Below the pieces are notes generated by a model. That model saw only the letters and a list, made by a program, of their open reading frames with translations, had not been told where the DNA came from and made no database searches. From NCBI RefSeq assembly GCF_025698545.1, contig NC_068571.1:41325733-41389732 (forward strand): a stretch of 64,000 bases of DNA. Direction: 5' to 3'. Source of the stretch: Gossypium raimondii. Taxonomy: Eukaryota > Streptophyta > Magnoliopsida > Malvales > Malvaceae. Below are positions 12,231 to 24,989 of this stretch, piece by piece (the first letter of the stretch is position 1; each line of letters starts with the position of its first letter). The position numbers were made by a program, and so were the translations under genes.

Positions 12231-13789
12231 TGTATAGACAACACAAAGTAACTGAATGAAAGTGTAATTACTACATAATTACTAGAGTAGTAATTACACT
12301 CTTGTAATTACTAAGAACTGTAATTTCCTAGATGTGTTTGACTAATAGAGTGTAACTAATTGTAATTTCCTATGTCATGTTTAGTAGTACAAATTGTAAT
12401 TACATAGTTACATAAGTTATATTTTAAAAAATATTAATTACAATAAAAATTATTAGTATGATAAAATAATTTCTAAACAAGTAACAAAAATTAAAATCAA
12501 ATCATAACATGTATTATGTTAGATTAATAGTTGATAGTACAATTACTAATAAAAATAACAAAAATAATATATGCTAAATTATTTAATTGTTCTAGTGCAT
12601 ATTTGTTGCATTATTCCCTCTTTAATATTTAACATATGCTCCTTATCATCATCTGTTGTTCCTTGATCGAGTTCATCGTCATTTGAATTTGAATTTGAAT
12701 CATTAAGATTGTCAAGATCTTTTGCTTTCATATACTCTTCAAAGTATGGCTTATCTCAATTCCACCTATGGTTGAATTTATGAAATATGAAATATGCAAT
12801 ATACTAGTACGAGTTAACCTTATTTTTTTTATGGTATACTAAGATGATATTGATAATATGAGAAATATTTTTTAAAACAACAAATGTTTCTTAACCACAT
12901 TTCAAAGTCTTGAATGTTTCAAATTAAAAAAACCACAAGCTGTTTATGGTGCTTGTGTTTGACACAATTCTCTTAAATGGTATCATGCCCCACAATATAG
13001 TGTAAGAAAACATTTTCTATTTACATAGTTAACACCATCTTACAATATTTGGGTTCATAATCCAAATAGTTTGTAGCTTTAATCATAAAAACTTAATTTG
13101 GAGAAAACTTATACTAAGTTATATCCATTTTATAATACATAAAATAAGTAAAAATAATATAAAATTTATAGTGTATAACCTTTATATAAAAAGTTTTATA
13201 AATTGTCCGAACCTTTCATAACACTTCTTATAAATAATATATATTTTGCCATAACTTTAGAAAGTTATTTTTTATAAATAAGTTCGATTAAAAATTATAA
13301 CATTTTTCGACTAAGTATATTATTTTTATAATCTATGACATGAACACATAAATATGTTATGTCTATACTTCTTAGTCATTACTTTTATAAATAAATATAT
13401 TATAACAATTTTATAACATGTAAGTTAATTTTATAATATTTTTGTCATAACTTTAGAAATTTTTTAGGATTTATAATATAAGAAACATTTCACTATAATT
13501 ATCCCAAACACTTATACGAGTTCATGCTTATAATATAATTTTTACAACTTGTATAAAAATAATTTTAAAATTTAGATTTGGGTGTGATTACTTGCATAAT
13601 TACTCTAACTGTCACCATCCCCTAAGAATTAGAATGTGTAATTGGGGAGCTCCAATTACACCCAATTTAGTGGAAGCTCACCAATTAGAATGGTTATCCA
13701 AACATATACCACTCTCGTGTAATTACAAGCAATTACACCAAAATTCAATTACTAGGTGGCTTTTCAAACACTACCCTTATTAGCCGCAC
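12231..13789. other. Probable non-autonomous DNA-transposon relic with GTAATTAC palindromes
   Basis: Both ends (12240-12420 and 13580-13770) are packed with GTAATTAC/TAATTACA words in both orientations, giving strong fold-back potential. Similar CAAACACcccCTTA and CAAACACtacCCTTA words lie at the two margins. On the minus strand near 12740-12590 a short frame reads YFEEYMKAKDLDNLNDSN and ends in an acidic Asp/Glu-rich tail. It resembles the tail of PIF/Harbinger-type proteins, but the match is weak. No complete termini or target duplication were established. Confidence 0.35.
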
Positions 13790-15241
13790 ATTATCTCCGA
13801 CCATCCAATCACACTAATATGTGGCAGTGTGCCGCTCATATATATGTAGCTGAACTGCTAGATAGAAATTTGTGGTCTAGCCACCATAATTGCAGCAAAA
13901 ACTATCATATAACACTTCCTCCATCATATCATAACCCACCCCAAAACATAAGCATACTCATAAACATAATCATAATATCAACATATACATATCACAAATT
14001 ATATGGCATGCAAACACATATATTTTCCTACGAATCATATTATAACATAACCTACCTCCTAAGCTTACCCATGTATGTTATGTATTAAAACTTATGATTT
14101 TTCAGCCCCATATGATGCCTACAGACCCAATTTTTGAGTCCGTCAAACAGCTCCAATCGAGCTCTAAAATTGGCCAAAAATGCCCACATGACCCAAAAAG
14201 CTAGCCCGTGTGGTCCACACGGCCTACCCATACGGGCTGCAAAATCTCACACTGTTTACCACACGAGCGTATAACACACATGGTCTATCACACGACCTCC
14301 CACACAGCCGTGTGACGCTAGGCAGCTTTGAAGAAAACCTATGTTTCGTGATTTTGTCAAGTTTCAATTGAGTTTTTGGGTTGTTTCTCATACTTGACAG
14401 TGAGATTGATCCACCACATAGTCGTACACTTAGAATTCTACAATTGGAACCAAAACCCAACAATTACAACTTCGATTTAACACAAAGATTTTCACTTAAA
14501 TTCACTCTTTTTTCAAAGAAAATAGTCCTTATATCCACAAATGAGCACTTACCACAAACTTACAGCAACTACACCAAGAACTTAATTTTTCGGAGAGTCG
14601 TCTATCACCAGATGCTCTTCTCCTAACCACAACACTACATTAATCATAGAATCATTAATCAAAGGATTTTCGCTTAGAACAATAAAACCCAAACCTTAGA
14701 AAACTTAACCTTTCACGCTACTTACCAACACGATCAAATCCACTACGAGGAAAGGAAAGAGATAAGTAAACAATGAGATCACAACAAGCAATAACAGTGT
14801 TCTTACACAACAAAAGAAAGATTTTGCAAATAGCAAAATAGCAAAAGAAGGAGTCGGCGGCTGGCAAGAAGAAAAAGAAATAAAAACGAGAGAATAAAAT
14901 AAAGTTGAAAGAAAAAAAAGAAACATGTAGCCAAAAAAGGGGTGGGGTTGGATGGTTGCAAAAGAGAGGGAATAGGGATTTGGTCAACAAAATAAATTAA
15001 AAATAAACAAATAAGAGATTTAATTAATCCCAAATCCCACCTATCAAATGTTCTTTTCCTTTTTGTATTTAATTTAAACTGAATAACCACAATTATAAAG
15101 AACAAAAATATTACACTCATGCGCAGCACAATATTTGAACTCAGGACTTAAAGCAGACTTCCAAGGCACTTAAATAACATACCATAAAAATTTATTTGCT
15201 ACACTTAAACAACAAAAATTTAATAATTTTGGGATGTTACA
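13790..15241 (-). mobile_element. LTR-like sequence, minus orientation (probable Gypsy LTR relic)
   Basis: Read on the minus strand, the sequence begins TGTAACATCCCAAAATT at 15241, a typical start of Malvaceae Gypsy-type LTRs. Around 14190-14310 it contains repeated CACACGGcc/CCCGTGTGG words, another feature I associate with these LTRs. No gag or pol is seen. The other boundary is not resolved; the limit given is approximate. It may be a solo or truncated LTR. Confidence 0.5.
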
Positions 15242-16403
15242 ATTATCCCTATTCATGCATTGTGGTCTGTCATTTCAATACTCATTTCATTGAAGACATT
15301 GACATGATTTCATTTTCATAACTCAATTCATATTGTTCATTCCAGAAACAATGGGTGGTGGCTTAAACACAAAAAAAGACCCTTACTCCATTTACACAAA
15401 CAACTAACTCAGACTTATAACCATGAACCTTTATTACCCATACACAACATATAATCTTATAGGATAAGAGTGCTTACCTCAATAAAACATAAACGAGAAT
15501 ATTATACACAAACATAGAAGCAAGAAGAAACTCACCAAAAAATACAGGAATGTTCAAACAGTAGGACCTTTGCCCTTTTCACGGAGCCCTCAGGAATATC
15601 TTGAGATATAGTATAAATAGTTAAACTTATCAGTTCATTACACCAGAAAACTAAACAAGTTCATAAGAACATGAATTAGGAAACCTGGAATCTAAAAGTT
15701 TCCTCCCTTACCCCTTAAACCGACCCTTAAGCATGAAACCCTAAGGTCTTGTAAATAACTATGAAAATAACTTGAGTTTCATTGATATTTACCAGGTACT
15801 AAATGACGATGGAGTTGGCTAAGTACAGCAAATCCAAAATCTCAAGCAAGTCTTAAGTCTAGGATTTTCTGAGAAAAAATTTTAGAGAAAGTAGGAAGAA
15901 AATATGGTTGCCAAAGAAAGCATAAAACTTACTTAGGAAGCCAAAGTTTGATTTATACAAATATAGACGAAAGGAAAAACTTAGTGGATAAGTCTGATTT
16001 CCCACCAAACCTCTCGTTCCTTGTGACTAAGCACTTCTTTCTCTTCATAAATGCGGGTTTGACAGGTTACAGAAATTTAGTCCTATACTAACTAAATTCT
16101 CATTCGTCTAATCAGATTGTTCAATCAGGATAATAAAATAATAATAAAGCATAAAGTTATTTTCAAATTAAGGTCTTAAAACTAAGGGCTTAATGTTTCG
16201 TCTAAACAACTCGGGTGATGTATACTCTTCATAAGAGTCTGCCAAACCACCTAGCTCACCTAATGCAGACTTCACCCGAAGGTGCAACCATAGACTCATA
16301 TACTTAGTCAAATTTAATACCTACCTACTCAAAACTTACTCTATATGCCTTACCTCTATAAACAGTATCTGAACACTAGGGCTTCGCCGGGTGGGATGTT
16401 ACA
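15242..16403 (-). mobile_element. LTR-like element inserted into a Copia gag-pol relic, minus orientation
   Basis: On the minus strand the sequence starts TGTAACATCCCACCCGGCG at 16403, abruptly ending the Copia protease reading frame that precedes it. It is non-coding, carries TATAAATAG-like words and has the composition of an LTR. Its far end is not resolved and may abut the LTR that starts at 15241. Its identity as an LTR rests on the TGTAACATCCC start. Confidence 0.45.
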
Positions 16404-17545
16404 TCCCCAATACTTAACAAATTTTGGGATAAAGTAGGAATAAAATAGACATTATAAAATAGTTGTATGTTACTGTGACCATTGTTTATTGCAACTGTGC
16501 CTTTGCCCTCAACTTGCATTTACTTGTTATCACCAAGTCTCACCTTCACCTTGTATGACTTATCTAGCTCTTTGAACAAAGACATTATCCTGGTCATATG
16601 ATTTGAATAGTTGTTTTTTAGATATCAAATGTTAGTTGAAGCTATAGTGTCATCTTGACGGTTAAATAACTTAATCTTTTCATCATCTTTTGCATATTTT
16701 CTTGCCTTTCTATTTTCCAACAATCTACCTTCACATGCCAATACTTCTTGTAATAGTAACATTAAACATTGTTCTTGTAGACTTTCTATTTCTCATTCAT
16801 CAGCCTTTGTTCATAATATCTAGTAGCTCTTCCTTTGCCTCAACTACCTCTGCCCTGGTAATTTCACCTACCATGATAACCTCATCTATATGTCGTCTTT
16901 CTTTGTTGCTCAAAAGACTCCCTATCACTTGAAAGGCCTTTTGTGTCACTCTTCTCATTTGGTTGATTCAGTATTGCCTCATAAGATTGTAAGGATCCTA
17001 TGAGTTCAACGTAGGAGTAAGAAGCCATATCTTTTGACTCTTCAATGACTACAACAACATGATCAAACCTTGGAGTCAAACTCCTCAATACTTTTCCAAT
17101 AATAGTTTGATTTAAATTATTTTTTCCATAGGATCTCATTTGGTTGACGACTGCGGTTGCTCTTGAAAGATAGTCTTGCGTTGATTCCCTAGTTTTCATT
17201 TTCAATGTCTCAAAGTCACGATGAAAAAACTAAAGTTTCATTCTGATTACTTTCGAAGAGTCTTGGTATGCCATTTGTAATGTTGTCCAAGCTTCTTTTA
17301 TAGTAATTGATGTTGCAATTTTTGAAAAAATTGACTCATAACAGCACATTGGATAAAGAATAATGCTTTGGAGTCTCGTGTTTGGTTTTTCTTCAACTTG
17401 GCCTTTTCATCATCGTTGGAATATCCACTCTCAACTAAGTCCCATAAATCTTGAGACCTAAAAAGTGTCATCTTGATGATCCAAAATTCATAACTTTGCC
17501 ATGGAAGACGAGAATCGCTGGTTGAGTAACACTCATAAACCCAAG
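16404..17545 (-). pseudogene. Copia gag and protease relic
   Basis: Reading the minus strand from about 17545: a UBN2-type gag segment (SQDLWDLVESGY; DSKALFFIQCAV; STQDYLSRATAVVNQMRSYG; LRSLTPRFDHVVVVIEESKD; YVELIGSLQSYEAILN). Then a decayed CCHC zinc knuckle near 16740 (CYYYKKYWHVKVDC, with Tyr in place of the second Cys). Then an aspartic-protease-like stretch at 16600-16410 (YKVKVRLGDNK; VEGKGTVAINN; PTLSQNLLSIG). Several stops and frameshifts interrupt it. The frame ends at 16404, where another element begins. Integrase and reverse transcriptase are not found further on. Confidence 0.75.
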
Positions 17546-18475
17546 AACAACATACCACAAATGTTGGAGAAGATAACTCAAAGTATCACAAAAACTCAAA
17601 AACAGTGTTTAAAATTACAGATGAAGTGAGACAAAATTTTTAAGAGGAATTTAAATAAATAGGCGATGGCACAAATATACTGAAATACTCTTGAAAGGCA
17701 GATGCATTTATTCATCTGAAATCAACCCTTCATATAGGTTGTACAACGCAACAAACCATAGAAAAAATAAAAAAAAATATATTTACCACTAAATCACATC
17801 TCAATTAATATAAACAAATAAAAAAATAAAACATACTAAGTAAATATTACAACAAACAAATATTTTGAATCAGTTTTTCAACGCTAGAAAATTTGGAACC
17901 TTATAAACGAAGATGTAGAGTCATAAATTTTACTTTTTTACTTTGGGTCGAAAGTCATAAATTTTAGTTTTACATATTATAGAGAAGTTCACAAAATGGG
18001 AAAAAAGATTCCTAGAAACTCTTGAGACTTGTAAGTGAGATTAATACTAAATTTAGGTTTAATATTTAAAGATAATATTTAATAGTGTTTTTTTTAGAAA
18101 ACTACAAATGACATTCCTACGAGCTCTTGCTGTTATTAGTATTAACCCAAAGAAACAAAATAAGAAAAGTTTCCCCTAAACGTTGTAATGATGACAACCT
18201 TTACAAAAGTCTCTCTTTATGTTTTAGTTTATAGTATGTGGGATGGGTCTGGTTTTGGATTCGCTTGAAGTTGTGAATACATGTGCTTTTTATGTTTTTA
18301 CCTTCTAAAGCTTAAACTTAACAATCTTTCTTCTTCATAAACAAAGGGGGGTCAAAGCAATTTTTTTCTTTTCTTTTTTTGGTATTCTGATTAGTAACAG
18401 AGAAGTTCAATCAAAAACAGGTTGATACTTATACATGTGCTCTGGTAGTCTGGTTTTTGATGGATTAGAGCAAAA
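17546..18475. other. Copia leader/LTR remnant and upstream region of the ankyrin gene
   Basis: The part next to the gag relic (17546-17770) is probably Copia leader or LTR sequence, but no terminus was identified. From about 18200 the sequence becomes pyrimidine-rich and less repetitive, as expected of the promoter and 5' leader of the ankyrin gene. No convincing TATA box could be assigned. Confidence 0.35.
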
Positions 18476-18692
18476 GTAAGTCTCTGTTTTTTTTTTCAAA
18501 CTCAGGTAATTATTATTATATCATTCTTTTGTGTTTCTTCATTTTCTTCTTCCTAAATAATTCAACTTTATGGGTTTTCTTGTTTTCGGTTTCTGGGTTT
18601 AAGACTTTTAAGTTGTTTTCTTATAAATATTCATGAATGAAATGTTGGTTGGTGTTTTAAGAAAGCTGAAAATGGATTTCTGTTGTAAACAG
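18476..18692 (+). other. Possible intron in the 5' untranslated region of the ankyrin gene
   Basis: A strong donor (GTAAGT at 18476, followed by a T-run) and an acceptor (TTGTAAACAG ending at 18692) lie upstream of the start codon. Leader introns are common in this family, but without transcript data this is an inference from splice signals alone. Confidence 0.4.
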
Positions 18693-18889
18693 GCATATAC
18701 TTTGGGATGCAAGTGTTGGGATCATTGAGATCAAGGATTCTTTAGAATCTCATTTTATTTGCTGGTTTATATGAAAAAAAAATGCAAATTTTGATCTGGG
18801 TTTTTGCTGGAAGATGAAGAAAAGAAGGTTTTTCAATTCATAACAGAAGTTAAAGTTGAGCAAAGGAGAAAATTTTGATTTTGATTGAC

Positions 18890-21135
18890 ATGGAGAGACC
18901 AACAACTGAGCAGCCAAGTGTTCCGGCTCGTAGGAAAAAAATGACCAAACAGTTAACGGGAAAACGCGATGATACAGCTCTACATTCAGCGGCAAGAGCT
19001 GGGAATCTTGCAGCGGTGAAAGAAATCCTTACAGGTATTGAGGAGGATGCATTGAAGGAGCAGTTAGCTAAACAGAACCAGTCCGGCGAAACTGCGCTTT
19101 ATGTTGCGGCCGAATACGGTTATGTGGATTTGGTTAAAGAGATGATTAACTATTACGATCTTGTTAATGCTGGGATCAAAGCGAGAAATGGGTTTGATGC
19201 ACTCCACATTGCTGCTAAACAAGGAGATTTAGGTATGTTTCCAACACCTGAATTGTCTGTTTTTGGTTTTTTGGAGGTGAAGATTAGGTTTTCAAGAGTG
19301 ACCCTTGTTGCAGATATATTGAAAGTGCTACTAGCAGCCCATCCGGAACTGGCTATGACTGTCGATTTATCGAACACCACGGCTCTTCACACGGCGGCGA
19401 CTCAAGGCCATCTTGAGAATGTGAAGTTCTTGTTGGAGGTAGGTAGTAGCTTGGCTATAATAGCAAGGAGTAATGGTAAAACGCCTTTACATTCTGCAGC
19501 AAGGAATGGTCATTTGGATGTTGTGAAGGCACTTTTGGCTTGTGAACCTGGGATTGCTCCTAGGATTGATAAGAAAGGGCAAACCGCGCTTCACATGGCG
19601 GTGAAGGGGCAGAGTCTTGCTGTGGTGGAGGAATTGATAAGGGTGAATCCTTCATTGATGATAAACATGGTTGATACCAAGGGTAACACAAGCTTGCATA
19701 TAGCCACCAGGAAGGGAAGAGCTCAGGTAAATCACTCTTATTTTGAGTTTATCAATCAGTTTAGCCATTAATGTTTGTCTGCAAATTGAACCAGGTCATC
19801 CCTTGTTCATAAACAGGGTATTATTATTTTAAAGAATAATTAAATTCAATGGCTGCCAATTAGATGGTTTATCCGGTGTGATTGAGAATAATAATACTGA
19901 ATTAATTTTATGATTACTTTCAAGAGCAAATGCTTCTCATTATTGATTTCTGACCCTGCTGGTTGACTTCTTAACAAAGGCCTGAAGTCTCTCACAATCT
20001 GCCAAAAGATTTAATTGGACTAATGGGTTATTATATTTCGAAAGGTCAAACTACATGTTTCAATAAATGCTGCATAATCTTGACAACTATAGATGCAATA
20101 AGTTCACAATCTTCCCTAAAAGAAAAACAAAAAAAGGTTTAATTATTACCTAATGAATTTTAACCTTAATTTGGTATCCATTTCAGAAGATATTTCATTT
20201 GGGAAAAGAAGAAGGCAATATCAAGTAAGCTAATGGAATCTTTTTCTTTTGTGCAGATTGTTAAATTGCTACTTGGATATAAAGAAACCGACATTAAAGC
20301 TGTTAACAGATGTGGCGAAACCGCTTTCGACATTGCTGAGAAAACCGGCAACCTGGAGATTGCATCCATGCTGCAACAGCATGGGGTTCAAAGTGCTCGA
20401 GCCATCAAGCCGGCAGCAACGAACCCAGCTCGAGAGTTAAAACAAACTGTGAGTGATATAAAGCATGAAGTGCACTATCAACTAGAACACACCCTCCAAA
20501 CCCGAAAACAAGTGCAAGGCATAGCCAAAAGAATCAACAAAATGCATTCTGAAGGTCTTAACAATGCAATAAACTCCACCACTGTGGTTGCTGTCCTAAT
20601 CGCTACCGTTGCTTTTGCAGCCATCTTCACTGTCCCTGGCCAATATGTCGATGACCCGAATGACATTCCGCCCGGCGACTCCCTTGGAGAAGCAAATATA
20701 GCTCCAAAGCCTGCTTTTATAATCTTCTTCATCTTTGATTCGATTGCCCTCTTCATTTCTCTGGCTGTTGTGGTGGTTCAGACCTCAGTTGTAGTGATTG
20801 ACAGCAAGGGAAAGAAGCAGATGATGGCAATTATCAACAAGTTAATGTGGTTGGCTTGTGTGCTTGTTTCAGTGGCATTCTTGGCCTTGTCATTTATTGT
20901 AGTTGGCAAAGATGAAAAGTGGCTTGCAATTGGAGTGACAATTATAGGAACAAGTATAATGGCCACTACTTTAGGCACTATGTGTTATTGGGTGATTAGG
21001 CATCGGATCGAGGCTTCAAATATGAGAAGTATACGAAGATCATCACAGGCGAGCCGGTCACGATCTTGGACAATGTCTGTGATGTCAGATTCTGAGATTC
21101 TAAATAATGAATTTAAGAAAATGTACGCGATTTAA
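18890..21135 (+). CDS. Ankyrin-repeat membrane protein with PGG domain (At5g02620/ITN1 type)
   Basis: The product is a plant ankyrin protein with a C-terminal PGG domain, a family of plasma-membrane or endomembrane proteins linked to stress, salt and ROS signalling (ITN1, ACD6 relatives). Exons are 18890-19232, 19314-19726 and 20257-21135, giving 544 residues; At5g02620, the closest relative I can recall, has a similar length. The start is the ATG at 18890, giving MERPTTEQ. Ankyrin repeats run from about residue 28 to 300 (KRDDTALHSAARAGN; GETALYVAAEYG; GKTPLHSAARNGH; GQTALHMAVKG; GETAFDIAEKTG). Then come INKMHSEGLNNAINSTTVVA and the PGG signature (VPGQYVDDPN, PPGDSLGEA). There are four membrane segments near 359-376, 397-423, 438-459 and 465-488, and a Ser/Arg-rich cytosolic tail. 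All exons are open and splice sites canonical, so it looks functional. The partner is unknown. Confidence 0.93.
19233..19313 (+). other. Short 81-bp in-frame intron of the ankyrin gene
   Basis: The intron starts GTATGT and ends TTGTTGCAG. It splits an Asp codon inside an ankyrin repeat (AAKQGDL joined to DILKVLL, as in relatives). Its length is a multiple of three and it holds no stop, so an unspliced transcript stays open and gains 27 residues. The family alignment supports splicing. Confidence 0.8.
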
Positions 21136-23689
21136 TAAGATCATGCCTCATCCTTTTTTTTATATCTTCCAAATTGTTCATATTTATGAGTGAGGAATGA
21201 TGAAAGCTCTAAATTTCTTAGCCACCTGCATGAATGAAAGAGAAATGTTTGAATCTGAAAACATGGAGGCAAATGCAACCACATCAGATGTGAACTTCAA
21301 GATGTGATCCATCAATAAAGAAGCTAGGGAAATTGAGCACTGGAGGAAAAGGAGCATTCCCCTAAAGACTTTTCCAAATTGACTGAATGAACAGATAAGA
21401 TGGCAAAGACCTGGACACTGATAGTGAATTCCACTAGAAAACATAAAGAAAATGTGGACAATTTTGATGTTTGAAGAAAAAGAGAAACATGGGAAGCTAG
21501 GTAGCTGATTTATGACTTGGGATGGTCCATCTAGAATACGATTTTGACCACTCAATCAAATCAACACACAAAAAGGAAAGGAGGGAAAAAAATGAATGGA
21601 GCCAATAGGAGAAGGTGATAACTTTGCCGAAAGTGCATTTACGAACAAGCAAAATATGAGTCAACGTTGTGCAGTTAGCATTTATGTTATTTGGATACAA
21701 GCATCCGTGTAATATATATATATATATATCCTATGCATTAAAAACTGAAAAGTTAAGGTAACATAGATTAGTATTTGACCAAGCAATACAATTTCAAGTT
21801 CGACTTCCATCTTTTATAAATATAAATGTATGAATTTTTCTCGCATTTATCTTAACTACATATTACTTCAATTTCAAAATATTCAAGAAAAGAAAAACAA
21901 AATCCATAGTATAGCTTTTCTTGAAAAACATAAAATTTTAGATATCATAAACCCATTAATCCATTGAATTCTATACTATTCCATAAAATTTTAAACCATC
22001 TATATGGTATACAGTTTATATTATTATAAAGTTTATTTTTGTATGAGTTTACCTTCTCGATTTCAATTATAAGTAAACTTATTCATTATTTATTATTTAA
22101 TTTAAATTACAATAATAAAATAAATTTAATTTCACCTGGCTCTTGATCAAATTTGGTGTCACCTTAACACTAATTTAATAAAAAATTACTTAAATGTTAA
22201 AAATAAAATAAAAGGTATTTGGGTTTTAATATTTAAATAAATTAATACTAAAAATAAGTATTTATTTGAAAACTACTTTTATATTTTTGAATTTCATTTT
22301 ACTTTTCTTTCAAAATATAATTATTTAAAAATTAAAATTTTATGACATGAGTAACTCGTATATTTAAAATACTAGTATGCGTTTAAAAGTAACATACAAT
22401 AAATAAAACTAATAATGATAACACATATGCAATATGTATGAAATTAAAATAAAATTGATTTAAATTATGTGTAAGAGGAAATTAAAATAGATAAATACGG
22501 TCTCATATTAAGAATATTAAATGCACTCCAGCTCATCAATGACATTATCGATATATATCTATACAAACAATGCAAGTGAAATAATTTTGTAACAACATTT
22601 AAATGTATAAAAATATTAAAATAAAGCTTTAATTGATGTGGTAAAAATGTATAAATGTTTTATAAATATATAAAATATTTAACTATGGTAATATATAAAA
22701 TTTTCCTAATATTAAGAATCAAGCTAAGCATTAGTAGGTTATTCAGATAATTTATAAATAGACGTCTTTACCTATTCCTATATTAAAACTAATATTTAGA
22801 ATCGAATCCAACCTAGATTGATTTGATAATTGGATTAAAAAAATGGTTTAAATCGGTTTTTATATGCTTTGGGCTTTTCTATTTTGGCCCATTGCCAACT
22901 CAGTTCACACATTAAACCCAAAGTTTCTTGGCTTTCTCTAATTCTATATATTTTAACTTTTAGGATCCAATTTTACTCGAAATGGTTTCTTAAAAATATT
23001 TTATGAAAGATGCTTTAAATAAAACAAGTACACATTTGAGATTTTCTCATCTTTACATTGTTTTCATGTATTGTAATGATTTATTTATAAATAAATACAT
23101 CAAATTAAATATATAATGTTACTCAATCATTAAGTTAAAATATTACCATACATAAATTGAAAACAACCAAAGCAAATAGATGATTCTGATTGTGTTATAA
23201 AAAACAAAAAACAAAAACCAAAGATTGAATAATAATAAATTAGCTTGTTATGGTAAGATTTTTTGCAGAGTAGTATTCTTAAGAAAAGATTGATATCAAC
23301 AATTTTGATTGAAATAATTAACAATTTAACTATGTATATTATAATAATAGAGGAATAGCATATACTATCGCAATCCATTTGGCTTTCGTACATTTGTTAT
23401 TATTAGTCTTGGTGTGTGGTGGTCAAAATCTTCCATCCCCGTGAATCATGGTTAATTAAACCAATTCTTTTTCTTAAATAGAAGAGTCTTAAGAGCCACT
23501 TATCCCCAAAGATCTCGCTTCTTGATTGATTAGATTACAAAACCTTGATTGCAAATAAAAACAAATATCTTCTTCTCACAATCCTCAACCAGGGTTGAAA
23601 ACCATCAAATTGCATCCATTAATTAAAACCAAAGAAAGTGCTAAGAAAAATAGTGTTCCAATAAAATTGATAGTTGCAGTGGACACTTC
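21136..23689. other. 3' flank of the ankyrin gene and AT-rich intergenic DNA
   Basis: The first few hundred bases probably include the 3' untranslated region. Beyond that the DNA is very AT-rich, with a TA microsatellite at about 21715-21730. No credible gene was seen on either strand. Confidence 0.5.
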
Positions 23690-24960
23690 AAATGTTATTG
23701 TAATGAACACAACTGGGAAAAAAACGCATAAGATTATTTATGTGGTTCGATTTTCCCATATTTGGGGAGCTTAGTTTAATGAATACATTCATTATCTTTA
23801 ATTCTAATAATAACAAGTGATTCAAGTTTTATTACACCTCAGTATGTGACCTTACTTTTGTACTTAAGAATCTAGATCACTTACCTCTAAGTTCTCTCCC
23901 CCCCCCCACGGAAGAACTTGGGCAGTAAACAAAACGAATTTACTCTCTCAAAAGCACTACCAAAAATGCCTTTTACTATGAATAAATATGCTCTATCAAT
24001 ACTCAGTACAAAACCTATTTAAGTCTCTCAAATATATAAGAGGTTTGAGACTTGCTAAATATTCTAGATATAAATTACAATATAATCCCTATTAAACAAC
24101 AATTAAAAACAGAAGATATAATAATAAAGATCACTGTAAAATGAATTGTTGGAGATAAGTCTTCAATGTCTATCTCAATCTAACTTCCTTGATTTAAGGG
24201 ATTTGATATGTATAATCAACGTCAATCCAATCCTTAAGATGTGTTTCTACAAATAAATTGATCTTTATAAATGGACTTGTCTAATTCCATAATATTAACC
24301 TCAATTATAACCCAAAGATTTCATACGAAATTGTTAACTGCAAATATGGCAAGTGAGCTGACGTGTTGCAGTGATAAACATAGTGCCCACATCAATTGAC
24401 ACATAGATAGCCACTTTAAACACTTCCCTCAAGAATCTCTCCTTTTGACAATTTTTTGAACAAAATCATAAAGTGAAGAAGCATATCAACAAAACAACAA
24501 TTGCTCCCCTTAGCACAATTCTCTTAATCTATCAAACTTATCTTAAAGCATAATCAAACAATTTAACATTAATTCTTTATAAGTAATTGCATCAACAATT
24601 AAAATACTACAATTATATCTAAGTAAAATGATGATAAGAGCATGTGCAACAATGTAAAGCCAACCGATCACCAATAAGATTTTCAATGTTCAATAGTTAC
24701 AGAGCTTATAAAGAAAATATTGAAAAAGACTATTTTATTGTAACAACAAAGTAAAGAAAATTACTCCTATTAGTAGTAGGAAAAGAAAATCATCCAAAAA
24801 AAAGCAACATCTCTAGCTTACTAATCCTCTTTTTTGTTCAAAAGAATTGCTAAGCTATCACCTCCTAGGGTAAGTAAGCAAATCATTGCGTAAGAAAATC
24901 TCTTGATCTTTGACTTGCTGGATGACCTTAATCTCTGCTCGAAGCTTTGTGATGTCCACA
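23690..24960 (-). mobile_element. Decayed LTR-retrotransposon 3' region (Copia-like), minus orientation
   Basis: On the minus strand near 24935-24865 a frame reads KLRAEIKVIQQVKDQEIF and then LRNDLLTYPRR with a stop, like the coiled tail of a retroelement-encoded protein. Further along (24465-24440) comes TGTCAAAAGGAGAGATTCTT, resembling the polypurine-tract region (TCAAAAAGGGGGAGATTG) that precedes the 3' LTR in many plant Copia elements. The rest to 23690 would then be LTR. It includes a C-homopolymer at about 23900. Termini were not resolved. Confidence 0.45.
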
Positions 24961-24989
24961 AAACTAACTAAAAATTTGACTAAGGCAAG

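Noticed and set aside
13592..14088. Two consecutive plus-strand open frames of 63 and 110 residues
   Set aside because: Histidine/tyrosine-rich translations of TAATTACA-type and LTR-like sequence, with no conserved motif.
14705..15129. Overlapping minus-strand open frames rich in Phe, Leu and Ser
   Set aside because: They are translations of A/G-rich LTR-like DNA. No domain is recognisable, and several frames are open at once.
21184..21555. 123-residue minus-strand frame downstream of the ankyrin gene
   Set aside because: No recognisable domain or promoter context. It probably lies in the 3' flank of the ankyrin gene.
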